22,255 nucleotides of DNA from Reticulomyxa filosa (GCA_000512085.1 ASPP01005505.1:1-22255), one strand, 5' to 3'. Numbered from the stretch's first letter, positions 1 to 11,253 are shown. Translations and numbers: made by a program. Notes: generated by a model from the letters alone, not told the origin.

Positions 1-54
1 GTATTACATTTAGTACAGTCTCCTTCCGCAGCAACAGCTCTTACACTTCAATAA
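1..54 (+). CDS. possible 3' end of an off-window gene
   Basis: The first 51 bases read as 17 open codons in frame 1 and stop at TAA (52-54). They are richer in G+C than the DNA that follows. An AATAAA hexamer overlaps the stop at 50-55. This would fit the tail of a plus-strand coding exon entering from outside the window. Frame 3 is also open here, so the frame is not secure, and no family can be recognised from so little. Confidence 0.2.
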   Translation, partial: VLHLVQSPSAATALTLQ

Positions 55-1525
55 ATCTTTTTGTGTGACAATAATTCTTGTGATATGTGTTTATTGTGCT
101 TGAACTTTTGTTAAATTCGATTCAGAACATTTAACACTTAATATCAATCAAATACGTTGATCTTACTGATATACTTGTTCTGTTTGAATTATTTTTTGTG
201 AAAGTGTTTGTCAAAATATGTGTTTTGTTTTGTTAAAAAACCAAAGAAAAGTCTTGGAGTTTTTGTTGTTAATTTTTTAAAAATGTTGTCGACGTTGATT
301 AAAACAAAGTACTTTTTTGGAAAAGGAATTATCACTTTATATGCTATTCTTTCTTATACGTACTTTTTTCACAAATATCTTCTTATGCAAGAAAAATGCA
401 AAATCTATTTGCTAGATTTTGTTTTAGATATTGATTGCAAGATTGTCTTCGGACACTCGAAACAAAATTATGTGATATGAGTTACATCAAAGAAATTTCC
501 ACTGAAAAAAAAATTTGGGGTATACATGAGCCAATTTTTGTGAAAAAAAAAATGCGAAAAAAGGTTTGAAAAAAATAGAAAGTTCTTCAAAAATTAGATT
601 TTGTCTTGATCCTTTTCTACCAAGTTTTTCACAACTGAACTTTGTTTTCTGCTTTATTCTAAAAGTTTATTTGGAAACATTTTAAAAGTGTTGCGCTATT
701 GCTTTTATGTTTCAGGCGCGTGCTTGTCTTTCTTGTTTTTTTAGAATTAAGTGAAGTTTAAGAAAGAAAATTGAATTTTTTTTATGCTTCTATTAGGCAG
801 ATTTGCCTATCTTCACTGAAAAAAAAAAGAAAAATCAATCAGTAAGCTATAAAATGTATTAAAAAGAAACTTCAAAGACAAAGCCTAAAAGAAAATTCAC
901 TTGCAAAAAAGTCTTTGTTTATTTTGTCACAAAGTTCATTGGCATTACATGTGACAAACTAAATATAAAAAGGTGAGAAACAGACTGTACTGTCTTTTCT
1001 TTCAAAGTGGCATTTGATTAAATTTTGTATGTGAAGCCAAATGCATTTTTTGTTGGTTCTTTTCTTTTTAATGCTGCAGGGAGCTTGGGTGCAGAAGTTA
1101 GTAAGTGTAATACGACAGACGCTCTTATTGATAGTAGTGTTCAATAAAACAAAGTAAATTAGATAAAAGAAGAATAATGACAACAAAAGAAAACCAAAGA
1201 AAAAAGTGAAAGTTTTGAAGAAGTTTATCACATGCGGACTCCTAATGTACTTTAGAGACCAATGCTTTCACTCCTCTTTTGCTTCATGATCTTTATTTTG
1301 TTTGGCAAAGAAAAGTTGAGAACATTTTTAAATTTTCTAGTGATTATACCTTTCAGAAATAATGAAAAATTTTCTTAACATTTTATTATAATTTGTAAAA
1401 CGTTTTTAAGTCTATTTTCGCAATAGAGCACAGAAACAAACCCTTTTTCTCCATTAAAATAGTTAAATAAATACTTTAAAGCAATGCTTTGAAGTGTTAA
1501 ATACGACAATAGGCAATGTTTGAAT
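55..1525. other. intergenic, AT-rich, no gene seen
   Basis: This stretch is dominated by T and A runs. Short ORFs on both strands have hydrophobic, Phe/Lys-rich translations typical of chance ORFs in AT-rich DNA. The 3' untranslated region of the minus-strand gene ending at 1526 must fall at its right side. A minus-strand AATAAA (plus-strand TTTATT at 1382-1387) lies about 140 nt beyond that stop and is a candidate poly(A) signal. I see no tRNA, snRNA or repeat. Confidence 0.5.
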
Positions 1526-4500
1526 TTAATGTGTTTTTTGGTTGACGTATGCAGTTCTATTAAATTTATTTTGTTTTGATAGACATGGCAGCGATTGTAC
1601 AATGAATTGATTAGGCAGTTTTGCATCTTTCATGTGTTTTTCAACAAATGGTTCAAATGGTTGTGGCAATTCATTTTGTTTATTTTGTGCAACGAAAACA
1701 TTGGTAATAGACTTGATTAATGATTGAATGTATTTGAACAACCCGATGGCCGGTGTGCACTGTTCATGCAAAGGGGTCTGGGGATCAATAAATGCTTGAG
1801 CCACTTCAGCCGCCTGAAAAAGCAAAAGACATGGCAATGTGATACTTTCTTATCACAATACAAAAAAATAAAATAAAAGAAACTTTAGCATATTGTCCAC
1901 ATTCATAAAAGATGAATGCATAGCGGTACCGCGTGAGAGCAATAGACAGATTTTTTTTTATTTCTTTGTCTTTGTATAACTTAATGTGTTCAATACATAA
2001 TTCCATTAATTTTAACGGCTTTATGACATTCCATTTCTGTTCTGGTGTCAAAGCTTTTTTTGGATTAGCTATCCATTCTGTTAGTTTTTCGCTGTAAATG
2101 TCTAAATAATCAAACAGCAACTGTCTCCTCTGATGACCAACCCGTCCACCTTTGACTTTGTACAATTGATCTAAATGACTTTTTGCCATCGGCCAACTGT
2201 CAAAGAATAGAGAACGAAATACATTTTCGAGTTGTTATTTTTGTTTTTGTCATTAAAAATCTTAACTTTTGCTGCATGGCATAGTGAGTGCCAAAATATG
2301 TGCAAAATCGCCACATTAAATCGGGATCTTTTCCATAAACAGTACCAACAACTTCTGTGCAAATAGTTTCCCCCTATTATTTCCAAGCAAGTATATTTAT
2401 GTTATTTCTTCCTCTTAAACATATGTATACTCGTCCTCTTCTTCTCCTATTATCGAATTTCTCTTTTTTTATTATTTACACTACCTTGATCTTCAACTCC
2501 CGATCTTGAGATTGAAGTAAAACACATCCGTAAAAGGATTTTGCATTCAAAAGTTTGATTTGCTTTTCTTTGTCGTTGCTCGTCTTAATAGCTTCTTCAA
2601 TCAATTGGATTAATTTCTCGCACCACTTAATACATTCAGGTGTATTGTGATCACTTGCCGTCAAGTAAGCCAAGTGTTCGACAGAAGCTTGCACATAACG
2701 TACATACACAAAATTTTTTTGTATTAATGTTTTATTTATTCTTTCTTTTTTTTTTTTTTGAAGAAATAGCACTTATGTACATATGTGATGTATGCGTATG
2801 TAATAAAATAATGTACCCAAAATATTGTCAGCAGGTTTATCTTTTTCATAAATTTCACTCAGTGCAAGGGCCGACAAAAACATTTGTTTGGCTTCTTTGT
2901 ATTGACTGTTGGCTCGAAATACGCATCCAGTTAAAATATATAGATCCACACACTTATCCCACATCACCCCGGCGTCGAATCGGTTCGACAACGAGTGCGT
3001 TTTCGGAAATGCATGCTTCGAATGCAGAATTTGATGGACTGTTCGCAAGTAATGGAGCGCTTTGGAACAGTATTGATACGCCTTTTCTAAGGCGGAATTC
3101 CAATAATATTTTTGGGCTATTTTTTTTTTTTTTCTTCCAACTTTTTTGTATAATCTCTCTTTTTTGGCATGAAACACATGAAAACATAATACCTACCAAC
3201 AAAAAAAGCGGCATAAAACAAATGGACACACTCATCACATACAATATTGTGTGTTCCGAACAATTCCAATGCGTCTATATAATATTGCGTTTCTACTGTG
3301 ACTTCCACAAATTTTTGCAAGTGCCCCGACTCGTCTGGACTATTCGTTTCTATTGCGATTAAATACCTAAACGCTTCATCGTTCCGCGGCTTGAGATACT
3401 CTATTACATTCTTATTGCTTGAATACAATGTTTTTAGATATTCGGCCTGTTGATTTGCAGCGCGCACAAGTGTCAGCAAAAAACATTGAGAAACAACCCC
3501 AAACAAAATTTGTCATATATAGAAAATTCTTTTGAGAAGAAAAGGGTCGGAAATAACAGGAAATGAAAGGAAAAAAAAAATAAATAAACTGAGCCAAGTA
3601 TCATTTTGTTTATATCATTCTTTAACATTGCTTCGTTGTGAAGAATCTCATTTTCTTTTTTTACACTGCTTTGCTTTGTTTTTTGTTTTGGTTTTGGAAC
3701 GTGACTTGCACCGATAATTTGACCAGGAAAAATGTTCACGGTTGGAGCAAGCTGCCTTGTGCAAACACAGTTGTCATGATTATTCATATCTTCGGAAAGG
3801 GAAAGGCAATTAGATGTGCAGTTTTTCATTGCAGATAATGCTGTTTTGTTGGAAGGAGAGAGATGCGTGGCATCATCTTGTAACATGGTCCACAAATATT
3901 GCTTTGGACTCAATTGGGACATATTCAGTTCATTGGATAATGACAACGGGGACAATGGCGGTACAACTTTATCCGCTCGATCTATGTCTATATCCATTTC
4001 CATCGGTTTAAGCTGATTAGCATAGCAGCGTTTCTTACGATCACTGCTTTCATTATTTGGGAGTATCGCCACATTGGCAAGGGGAGCATCAACCCTAGCG
4101 TTTTCAACAACGTTTGGATTGTCGATTGAAGCCCAATTGGAAACATTGGCACTGTCAGACAAATTCTCTTTATTGCTGTCCACTTGATAGTCCTTATTCT
4201 CATGTTCATTCATTTCGATCACAAGCGTTGCTGTTTGACTTACCTCTTTCCGCAGAGACGGAGTGTCTGCCATTGCTTCAGCATTTTCCTGATCCGTTGG
4301 ACTATTGTTGCTACAACTACCACTGCTACTACCAGTATGATGTTCATTGATCGAATTGATATCGACCTTTTCATTCAATGAAACTGTGCTCTCGTCGTTG
4401 CTGACTTCATTCTTATCTTGTCGCAACGTCATTATATGTTTCAATTCGGAATTACTTTTTTTTTTTTTTAAGAAAACAAAAGTTGTTGTCATCGCCATAA

Positions 4501-5356
4501 AATTAGTTTGTAATTATGTTGGAATAAAATTAACTGATTTTCCTAAATAATCTTTAGCCCATGTAGTTAGAATGTCCTTGGCCTTTGGAAAACCAATTTT
4601 GAATTGCTTCATCACCGCGCGAATAGAGGGCAATTGTTTATCATTTTCATTATAAATTTTGGTAAGTTCTTCAAAGTAAAAACTCCAATCTTCTGTCGCT
4701 TGCAAACGCTATGTCGTGTAATTTTGTTTTATTTTTGCTTCGTTTATTTTATTTTTGTAATACATACCTCAATTTTTTTTTGCTTGGCTCTGACAATAAT
4801 TTCGACTGCTTTTTTGAAGGCGGATCAGAGCTAGTATCGCCACAACTCATGTCTGTGAACTATTCTTACAAAAAAAAAAAATCTCAATGACAATGAGCTA
4901 TAAAAGAAAGAAAAAATTATTTTATTTTATTGTGACGAGTAATAACTAAACACATCGTTTTAGACTTGGCTTTGGGCTAGGGATGCAAAAGGAAGGCAGT
5001 GTGTTGTCGTCAATGAATTCCAGTTTGATATTATTGTTATTATCATTATTACTATTATTATCATTATTATTGTTATTATTATTGTCAACACTATCACTGC
5101 TGTTGTTGATACATATGGACGGAAACAATAACGGCATTGACCCAGGCAAATCCAACACGCTCAAGAGTGGAGATTGTGATGAATGGCAGGGACTATCAAT
5201 ATTTGGTAGGGACAGATTGAAACCACTGACACTCAAGTCTGTATCACTGAATTGTTTTGCTTTTTGGATATCTTCCATTTTGGGAAATGGCACCAATGGA
5301 CACAACAAGCTACTGTTTGCACCAAATAAGTTGCGATGTGAGTTTTCTGCATCCAT
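1526..5356 (-). CDS. orphan protein: Asn-rich N-terminus, HTH-like segment, TPR-like helical C-terminus
   Basis: I do not recognise the family. Modelled exons in order: 5356-4954, 4808-4768, 4708-4535, 4411-3590, 3446-3197, 3116-2817, 2687-2485, 2373-2267, 2196-1884 and 1813-1526. All phases agree and give 966 residues. Residues 1-134 are Pro/Ser-rich with an Asn tract near 92-109. Residues 135-206 form a basic helical segment followed by a helix-turn-helix-like pattern (QLPSIRAVMKQF, then IGFPKAKDIL). Residues 207-480 are polar and probably disordered, rich in Ser, Asn and Asp. Residues 481-966 are almost wholly alpha-helical, with Ala/Tyr/Leu spacing like tetratricopeptide repeats (for example YKEAKQMFLSALALSEI), so a protein-interaction scaffold is likely. 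The weakest joins are the 41-nt second exon (acceptor at 4808 or 4805) and the acceptor at 4411. If these are wrong there may be two genes, 4946-5356 and roughly 1526-4850. Stop TAA. Confidence 0.6.
5064..5100 (-). repeat. Asn codon microsatellite
   Basis: A run of AAT/AAC-type triplets, read on the minus strand, encodes an Asn tract broken by single Asp and Ser residues in the first exon of the orphan gene. Related triplets continue down to about 5030. On the plus strand it reads as a Leu-rich frame that is only the shadow of this repeat. Confidence 0.7.
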
Positions 5357-6038
5357 CACCGACTCAAGGGCATGCGTTTCTCAGCACTACTTGGCAAACT
5401 GTTACAGTGTTATTATTTTGCAGATTTGTTTCATGTTTATTCTGTTTGGGAAGGAGATACAAAAAGTCTTCATATGGATACAAACATCACTTTAAAACTC
5501 CACCATAAAACTTTAAATTTTTGGGACGTTGCTGTGAAAAACTCGCCATACATACAAAATTTATTCGTATGGTAACAAAGTCTATACTGTTGTCATAGTT
5601 CCTAGTGAAATAAATTTGCGTCGATCTTTTTAAAATCAAATTGTACGCAAACAATATTTTTTATTTCAGTTTGTATGTAGCAAGCTGTAAGACCACACTT
5701 TAACAATAACAAGAACAAGGGAAAAAAAAAAAAGATATGATTGCCATTGGAGCTGCAAAGGCAATGAAATATATAGGAAAAAGGGCTTGAAGAAAATTTG
5801 TTTGGCAAATAAGCTACAGACACGAGAGACAAAACAATGTCAAAAAAATTGAAGCGAATTTGAAGAAAAAAATAATTTAGACAAGAATGCTTTATCATTT
5901 AAAAATAACTAAGCAATGTTTACTAAGAAGCTATTTCTCTTCAAATTCAGTAATTGAAAGAGAAATAGTCTAACCATCCCTCCACCATTGTAAGTAATAC
6001 TAGCGTTTCCTTGAATGGAATATAATAACTGTTAATGT
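5357..6038. other. intergenic between orphan gene start and F-BAR gene end
   Basis: This holds the promoter of the minus-strand gene starting at 5356 and the 3' untranslated region of the minus-strand gene ending at 6039. The only short ORFs are AT-rich chance frames. A minus-strand AATAAA (plus-strand TTTATT near 5659-5664) is a possible poly(A) signal. No RNA gene or repeat is visible. Confidence 0.5.
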
Positions 6039-8986
6039 TCAGTGCTTATTTGAGATTACCGTAGGATTTGTAAATTCCTCGTGGGAGATTTCAGTTTCTG
6101 TTTCGGAGAATTGGTCATAGATTCCAAGAGTAGCTTTCAGCATCAACTTTTTGTCGAGACTAAGATTTTGACTTTCCAAAAAGTCGATGATTGTGCTATT
6201 TTGCATTCCAAATTCCTTCATGTTATGCGTGATCGCTGCTAATTGACTAAAAGTGATTTCCTTGTTCCTTCGATCTGCCTCCATATGTTCCTCTCGGCTG
6301 TGCCACCGTTGTAAAGTGGGGAATTTATTGAGTTCTTGTGTTAGACTGTCACTATACGCATGTCTCCAAAAAGCTTCCGATTTCCATAATGGATGATGTT
6401 TGATCCGATCCACTAAAAACAGTTTGCCGTGTTTTGGCAACGCTGAATCCACATAAGTGAAAACTGTCTCACTTTCACTCTCGACTGTCAGAAGACTTTC
6501 CCCACGGTTATGAACTACACTCTTGGACTCGCTTTTCGTTTTTTTGTTATTTTAATTGCGAAAGGGGGCGGGGGGAGAGAGAGAAAAAAAAAAGACCTGT
6601 TTGCGTTGCTATCTTGTGAGGTTGTGGTGAAATAATCTTTTTCTTCAGAGTTCAGCTCGTCTAAAATATTTTCTTTTCGAATGTACAAGGACTGCGTCAT
6701 AATCATGACTAACTTGGTTGATTTTACATCCATGGGATTATGCTCTTCGACATTGTCACAAAAGTGTTCCACCAGATTGGCCAACTCAAAAAATTCAAAT
6801 TTGTTTAATTCTAACCCTGTGCAATTATAGTTTTTATTCACATTTCAGTTGTTTGTGTTTTATTCATGGAATGTATTAGGAGGGGATCGGTACGAAGTGG
6901 GTAAAGGAAGGAAGAGAACAAACCATGATCATCATTTCTGAGCCGATTTAATAAGATGGCAAATGCCATTCTGCCATTACTTTCAGCAAAAGACTGCAAA
7001 CATTGCTCTTTCAAAGTTTGAAGATCCTGATCGCTCCATTTTATATCGGTATCATTGGTCAAATGTTCGTCGTATGTATTTATGGAACTCGTTCTAGTCA
7101 GTGACAAGTCTCTGTTTAAAATTTTGCTCATCACAAACTGCCATTTCTTACACCATTGTTCTAGATCTCCCGTGTCTTCCGATATCTCCGATGGCTCCGC
7201 TTGTGAAGTCGCTGTAATGTTAAGTGTCATATGCATATGATATTCATTTTCATTATATGGACAATTTTTGTATTGTTTTTTGTGGTGTCTCTATCATAAT
7301 ATTAACTGCTGGGATTGGATACATGCGTAGAAGTACGGATTAGAGTTTCGGATTGAAGCAGAGGATGAGGCTCGGGCTCAGGCTCGGGTTCAGGTTCAAG
7401 TTCGAGGTCGAGGTCAAGATCAAGGTCGAACTCAGGAACAGGTTCCGATTCCGATTGGAACAGCGAACGAGGTGGCTTTTGAGAGCGAACCATTTGAACA
7501 AAGGACACATTATCTGCTTGCGGATCAAATTTAGCAATATGTGACTTTAACTTTTTGATGTGTTTCAAACTTTGTCTCATATTTGCTTGCATAAGGCTCA
7601 AATAAATATTCACTACTTTATGAAACATCTTTGCTCTTTCCGACTCTTTATGTACATTTACGACATATATGCAAATATGTACATATATATTATATATTAT
7701 ATATGGTATATGTTCAGATAATTCCTTTTTTGTTTTCTATTAAAGAGAGATGCATTGGATGATAGAAACATTTTGTTTATCACTATTTTTTTTTTTTTAA
7801 ATAATTAAAAAAAAAACCTGTTTGTTCTAATTGTTCCAACAATGTGCCCGTAACAGAGTCAAACTTGAGACGAAAAGCACGATAGCGGCGTTCTGCGGTG
7901 GTATATTGATCCTTCGCTTCTTTCAGCTCAGAGCGCAAATCGGTCAATTTACTTTGAAGAGTGCTTACGTCACTATATGTTGATGAAGCCTTTTGAACAG
8001 TAAAACGTTTTTTTTTTTATAAAAAAAAAAAAAAAGTTGATTCTTATTTTTTATTTTTATTTTTTTAAACTAAAAAAAAAAATACATATACATATATGTA
8101 TGCCATATATGAACACATATTTATGTAAATATAAACAAAAAAAAACATTGGCAAAAATGGATTGGCGCGAAGGACTTCGAGATTTCGAAGTCTCAACATG
8201 CAATTGATGCTCAAGTGCAGAGGTTTGTTTTTTTTTATCTTCGAAAAGGGTTTGTGCTTTTGTTAGGCGTGCATTTCTTTTATAAGCTTGTTTGTGCCAA
8301 TTTTTTAAATCAGTTAGGATTTGATTACTTGTCGTTTCAAATGTTTTCATCACTTCTGACAACTTTTGTTGACAATTGCTATCACATTTATCTCTCACCA
8401 ATTTTTCATTGTTCGACATCACTTCTATAATTTTCATATTTTATTTTATTTTTTTCCCCTGGGGGTCCATGATTTAACTTTTATCAATTTCAACTTTTTT
8501 TAAAAAAATCGTTTTTTTCATTTAACCAATGACTTGCAAGAAATAATCTAATGATAGCTTCAGTGTTCCAATTTCATATTTGGAACAACTTGTCGACATC
8601 AGCTTCATCGTCACTTTTGCTGTGTTTAGCGAATTGCTCGTGTAATCCTTTCAATTCAATCATGTTTATGTTTTGATTTTTTTTGCAATTTGCTATTACA
8701 TTTGTTGCTCAATAAAGGTTACCTGAAAAAAATTGTGCATTGTTTTCATCGCCTTTTTGCTATTTTCAACTCTTTTTCTGATTGCACGTATGCCATTTGA
8801 GTCCCATAGATCTTTGTAGCTTGGTCCCTTTTTTTCAATTCCCCCCCTCACCAGTTAACACAAATAAAAAAAAATCCAATAAACAAGTGCCACCTGTCTT
8901 CGGGAAGAAGTATCTTGATTATTATCAGATGTACTTTCTGAATGAAGTAGTGGCTGCAATACAGGATTGGTGATGAAGTTGAACAT
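6039..8986 (-). CDS. F-BAR (FCH) domain protein with C-terminal helical HPLW domain
   Basis: Nine exons with matching phases: 8986-8894, 8827-8723, 8647-8527, 8424-8147, 7989-7818, 7645-7337, 7211-6924, 6816-6597 and 6531-6039, giving 692 residues. Residues about 34-66 are an FCH signature (LWDSNGIRAIRKRVENSKK, then FFQ). It continues into a long coiled coil to about residue 310, including GTLKLSLDYFL and ERAKMFHKVVNIYLSLM, in the order seen in F-BAR modules that bind and curve membranes as dimers. A charged Asp-Leu/Glu-Pro dipeptide linker follows at about 329-350. The C-terminal 330 residues are helical, with the pattern VKSTKLVMIMTQSLYIRKE, then HPLW (575-578) and FW a few residues later. 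That layout reminds me of a helical domain in SBF/myotubularin-related proteins, but this is from memory and tentative. Expected site is the cytoplasmic face of the plasma or endosomal membrane. Stop TGA. Confidence 0.82.
7362..7430 (-). repeat. coding hexanucleotide-like repeat (Asp-Leu / Glu-Pro dipeptides)
   Basis: Imperfect six-base units encode four Asp-Leu pairs, a Glu-Leu step and then five Glu-Pro pairs in the linker after the F-BAR domain. The gradual change from DL to EL to EP fits replication slippage followed by point changes. The other frames and the opposite strand also stay open through it, which creates false ORFs. Confidence 0.8.
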
Positions 8987-9718
8987 GGCACTTTTTGGCT
9001 CCTTTGAGAATTTTTTTTTTGAGCAGTTTTACTGCGCAGTGGTCAGCCACGTTTCTAAAGTGAAGATACCCAAGGTGTCAAAATGCTCGTCCTTTCCTTG
9101 AATTTTTGTTTTTCATAGCGTTCAAATGCACGATACAATCGCATTTTTTCGTTTAAACACTTTCTAAATCATTTAAAATACTTCACATTTTTCAGTACTT
9201 GTGATCACAATGATCAGAAAAACATTGTTTTAATTTTATTGTAAGTATACAACAAAATAAACGAACATTAAAATAAAAGTGAAAATTAATATAGCGAATC
9301 ATCTGTAAATTATTTTTCTGTACAGTGATTAAATTGGATTTTCTAAAGAATCTTTATCATATTTATCCACAACATTTTTTATAGAATGAACAAACACAAG
9401 AAAAAAAGGAAAGCCAAAAGTTGCGTAAGTCTATAAGCCTATTTGTCGAGACTTCTTCGTTGTCAGTTAGTGACTCGTTTTTTTAAAAAAAATATTGCAT
9501 TTGGAAGTTTTCAATAGCTTCTCGAATGGTGGAAAAAAAAGAAATCGCAAACGTTGAAGCGGACTGGAAAAACAAAAAAAACAACGAGGAAATGAAGGTA
9601 GAAGGGGGGTCCGGTCAAAGAAACATCAACAAATACCCAAACCAACATGTATTCTATTTGCTTGTCATCCCCTTTCCCTCTCTTGCCTCCCTGCCCTTTC
9701 CCTCTCCTTCCACCCTTT
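8987..9718. other. intergenic between F-BAR start and HAD gene end
   Basis: Contains the presumed promoter and 5' leader of the F-BAR gene (right of 8986) and the 3' region of the HAD gene (left of 9719). A T11-12 run followed by a small hairpin (stem GCAGT/ACTGC) lies near 9010-9040. It recalls an Sm site plus stem but is not accompanied by any recognisable snRNA. A pyrimidine-rich tract occupies about 9667-9720 and is listed separately. Confidence 0.5.
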
Positions 9719-9720
9719 TC
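9667..9720. repeat. polypyrimidine/polypurine tract
   Basis: About 54 bases of almost pure C and T on the plus strand (A and G are rare), so the HAD transcript would carry a GA-rich stretch directly after its stop codon. It stands out from the A/T-rich surroundings and could form triplex DNA or bind a purine-tract RNA protein. Function unknown. Confidence 0.6.
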
Positions 9721-11253
9721 AAAAATGATTAGAAGATGGCATGTCTGGCGGCAACCCAAGCACTGGTCCATTGTCGTCGCTATCTATGGAATTGGATTTG
9801 ATGTAAATAACAGGACTGTCTTGGACACTGTCCGAATTTTCACGGCTTCTGCTCCATATTTGTTCAACGTTCTTGGGAACAATGACATTGAACTTGGACC
9901 AGTCTGTGCGAGTCGACGAAGTGTTATTGCCACCGCTCGTGTTCGTGTTGGAGTTAGTGTTAGTAGTTGCATTCGAGTTAGCATTTGGGACAAGAGTACT
10001 TGTGTGCGATTTTGAACTGTTCACATTCACATTTCCATCGTCACGATAGCTTTTCGTGTTATGGTTCTCTTTGTGTTCATCCGACCCAAAGTCGTACTTG
10101 TTTTTCGATGACGACTGGTCCATTACAGTCCGAGGTGATGTGATCACAATTCCATTGCCATGAGTTTGGGATTTATCATGACTGTCACCCGTGGCACTCT
10201 TATGTTCTTTGCTGTCCGAACTGCCGTGCTCTGCCAAGTCATTGTCTTTGCCACCTTTGTGGCCTTTCAAGCCTTCTGTGCTCGCGTTGCTGTTGCTGTT
10301 GCTGTTGCTGTCGCTGGTCCAAACTCGAGTTTGCTTTTCAATTTCGCACATGTGTTCCTCGGTCATTCCACTGCGAGGTGAGATACCCAATGTTCGGCTG
10401 CAATTGGCTGCGCCTGCTTGACGGATATTTGTTGGATCATCATCCACAAATAAGATCTTTTTTTTTTTTTTTAGTCCCCCTAAAGGTCATTTCGAGTATT
10501 CGTTTATTTATATACCACATTTCCCATAAGTTTTTTTTTTTTTAAAGGGGGAAGTATTTTGATGACATCCCCCTTTTTTTTTCTCCAAGTTCAATGATAA
10601 AAAGGGAAAAAAAAATTATTTTTGCCCCCCCCCCCCCCCCCCCCTTTCCACTTGACTTGATTGGATGTCAAGTTGTGCTTACGCTTCAAATCTTCAATGA
10701 TTTTTGCCTTTCTGCCTCCTGCGCGGGTCAATTCCTGCGAATCACATCCAATGATTACACAGCCTCTCCAATGTGCACCTAGACCCATTCTTTCCAATGC
10801 TTTTTCAATCACTGACACATACCCATATGATACTATTGCAATCGTTGCGCCAGACTTCACACGTTCAAAGTGCAAATTCAAACGTTTTATTCGACTTTCA
10901 CCACCAAATACTTCCGTTAGAGCTTCGTCTGACAACTGTGATAGTTCATCCAATTGCCCTTTTTTAAAAAAACAACACAAAACACATAAATACGCAAGTA
11001 CGGACCGAACTGAAGTCTATTTCAATCTTCAATGCTTAATTTTTATACTGTTTTTTTTTTCTCAACAACAAAAAACATACCACCCTCTAAGCGGTGATAC
11101 AGATGATCACAGGTGATGGTTTGGTCGAAATCATACACTACTAACGACACTTTTTCTTCGGCACCTGTTTCAAATGCCCCACAAAAAAAACTTCCATATT
11201 ACTCATATACATCTCTGCTCTAAGAATAAAATTCAACCTGACTTCTTCGCCAT
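9719..11253 (-). CDS. HAD-superfamily phosphatase with Ser/Asn-rich tail
   Basis: Four exons in phase: 11253-11238 (only 16 nt), 11164-11081, 10958-10657 and 10456-9719, giving 379 residues. All four HAD motifs are present. Motif I is VYDFDQTIT with nucleophile D17 and acid/base D19. Motif II is TIAIVSYG with S77. A motif III lysine is in GRKAKII (K117 or K119). Motif IV is ILFVDDDPTNI (D139-D141). The spacing between motifs I and II is short, with a helical insert, so the catalytic core is only about 150 residues with a small cap. It is likely a Mg2+-dependent phosphohydrolase; the substrate cannot be told. Residues 146-379 are low-complexity, rich in Ser, Asn, Asp and Lys, including an (Asn-Ser)n run, and are probably disordered and possibly regulatory. 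The third intron (10457-10656) holds a C20 tract. No signal peptide is seen, so it is likely cytosolic or nuclear. Stop TGA. Confidence 0.82.
10286..10316 (-). repeat. coding (Asn-Ser) repeat
   Basis: Plus-strand GCTGTT hexamers, read on the minus strand as AGC-AAC codons, give a run of alternating Ser and Asn in the disordered tail of the HAD phosphatase. A second Asn/Thr-rich patch lies at about 9930-9980. Both look like slippage products. Confidence 0.7.
10625..10644. repeat. C20 homopolymer inside an intron
   Basis: Twenty consecutive C on the plus strand (G20 in the transcript) starting about 13 nt after the 5' splice site of the third HAD intron, with T runs further on in the same intron. 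The length is liable to sequencing error. In RNA it could form a G-quadruplex near the donor site. Confidence 0.85.

Noticed and set aside
208-480. Ninety-codon plus-strand ORF, hydrophobic and Lys-rich
   Set aside because: It starts at a non-ATG codon, has the composition of random AT-rich DNA, shows no domain, and has no neighbouring exon.
2640-3362. Plus-strand ORF of 240 codons
   Set aside because: It runs antisense across three exons and two introns of the orphan helical gene and has low-complexity Phe runs from intron homopolymers.
4768-4850. ATG at 4850 as the start of a separate gene
   Set aside because: The frame does not join the following exon without inserting a base in an A9 run. 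An alternative splice keeps phase without change.
4983-5495. Plus-strand Leu-rich ORF that looks like membrane protein
   Set aside because: The Leu run is the reverse strand of the Asn codon repeat in the minus-strand exon.
9005-9045. U5- or U4-like snRNA fragment (T-rich Sm-like site plus hairpin and a GCGCAGTGG string)
   Set aside because: No U5 loop (GCCTTTTAC type) or U4 stem I partner is found nearby. The matching upstream candidate at 8740-8766 is coding sequence of the F-BAR gene.
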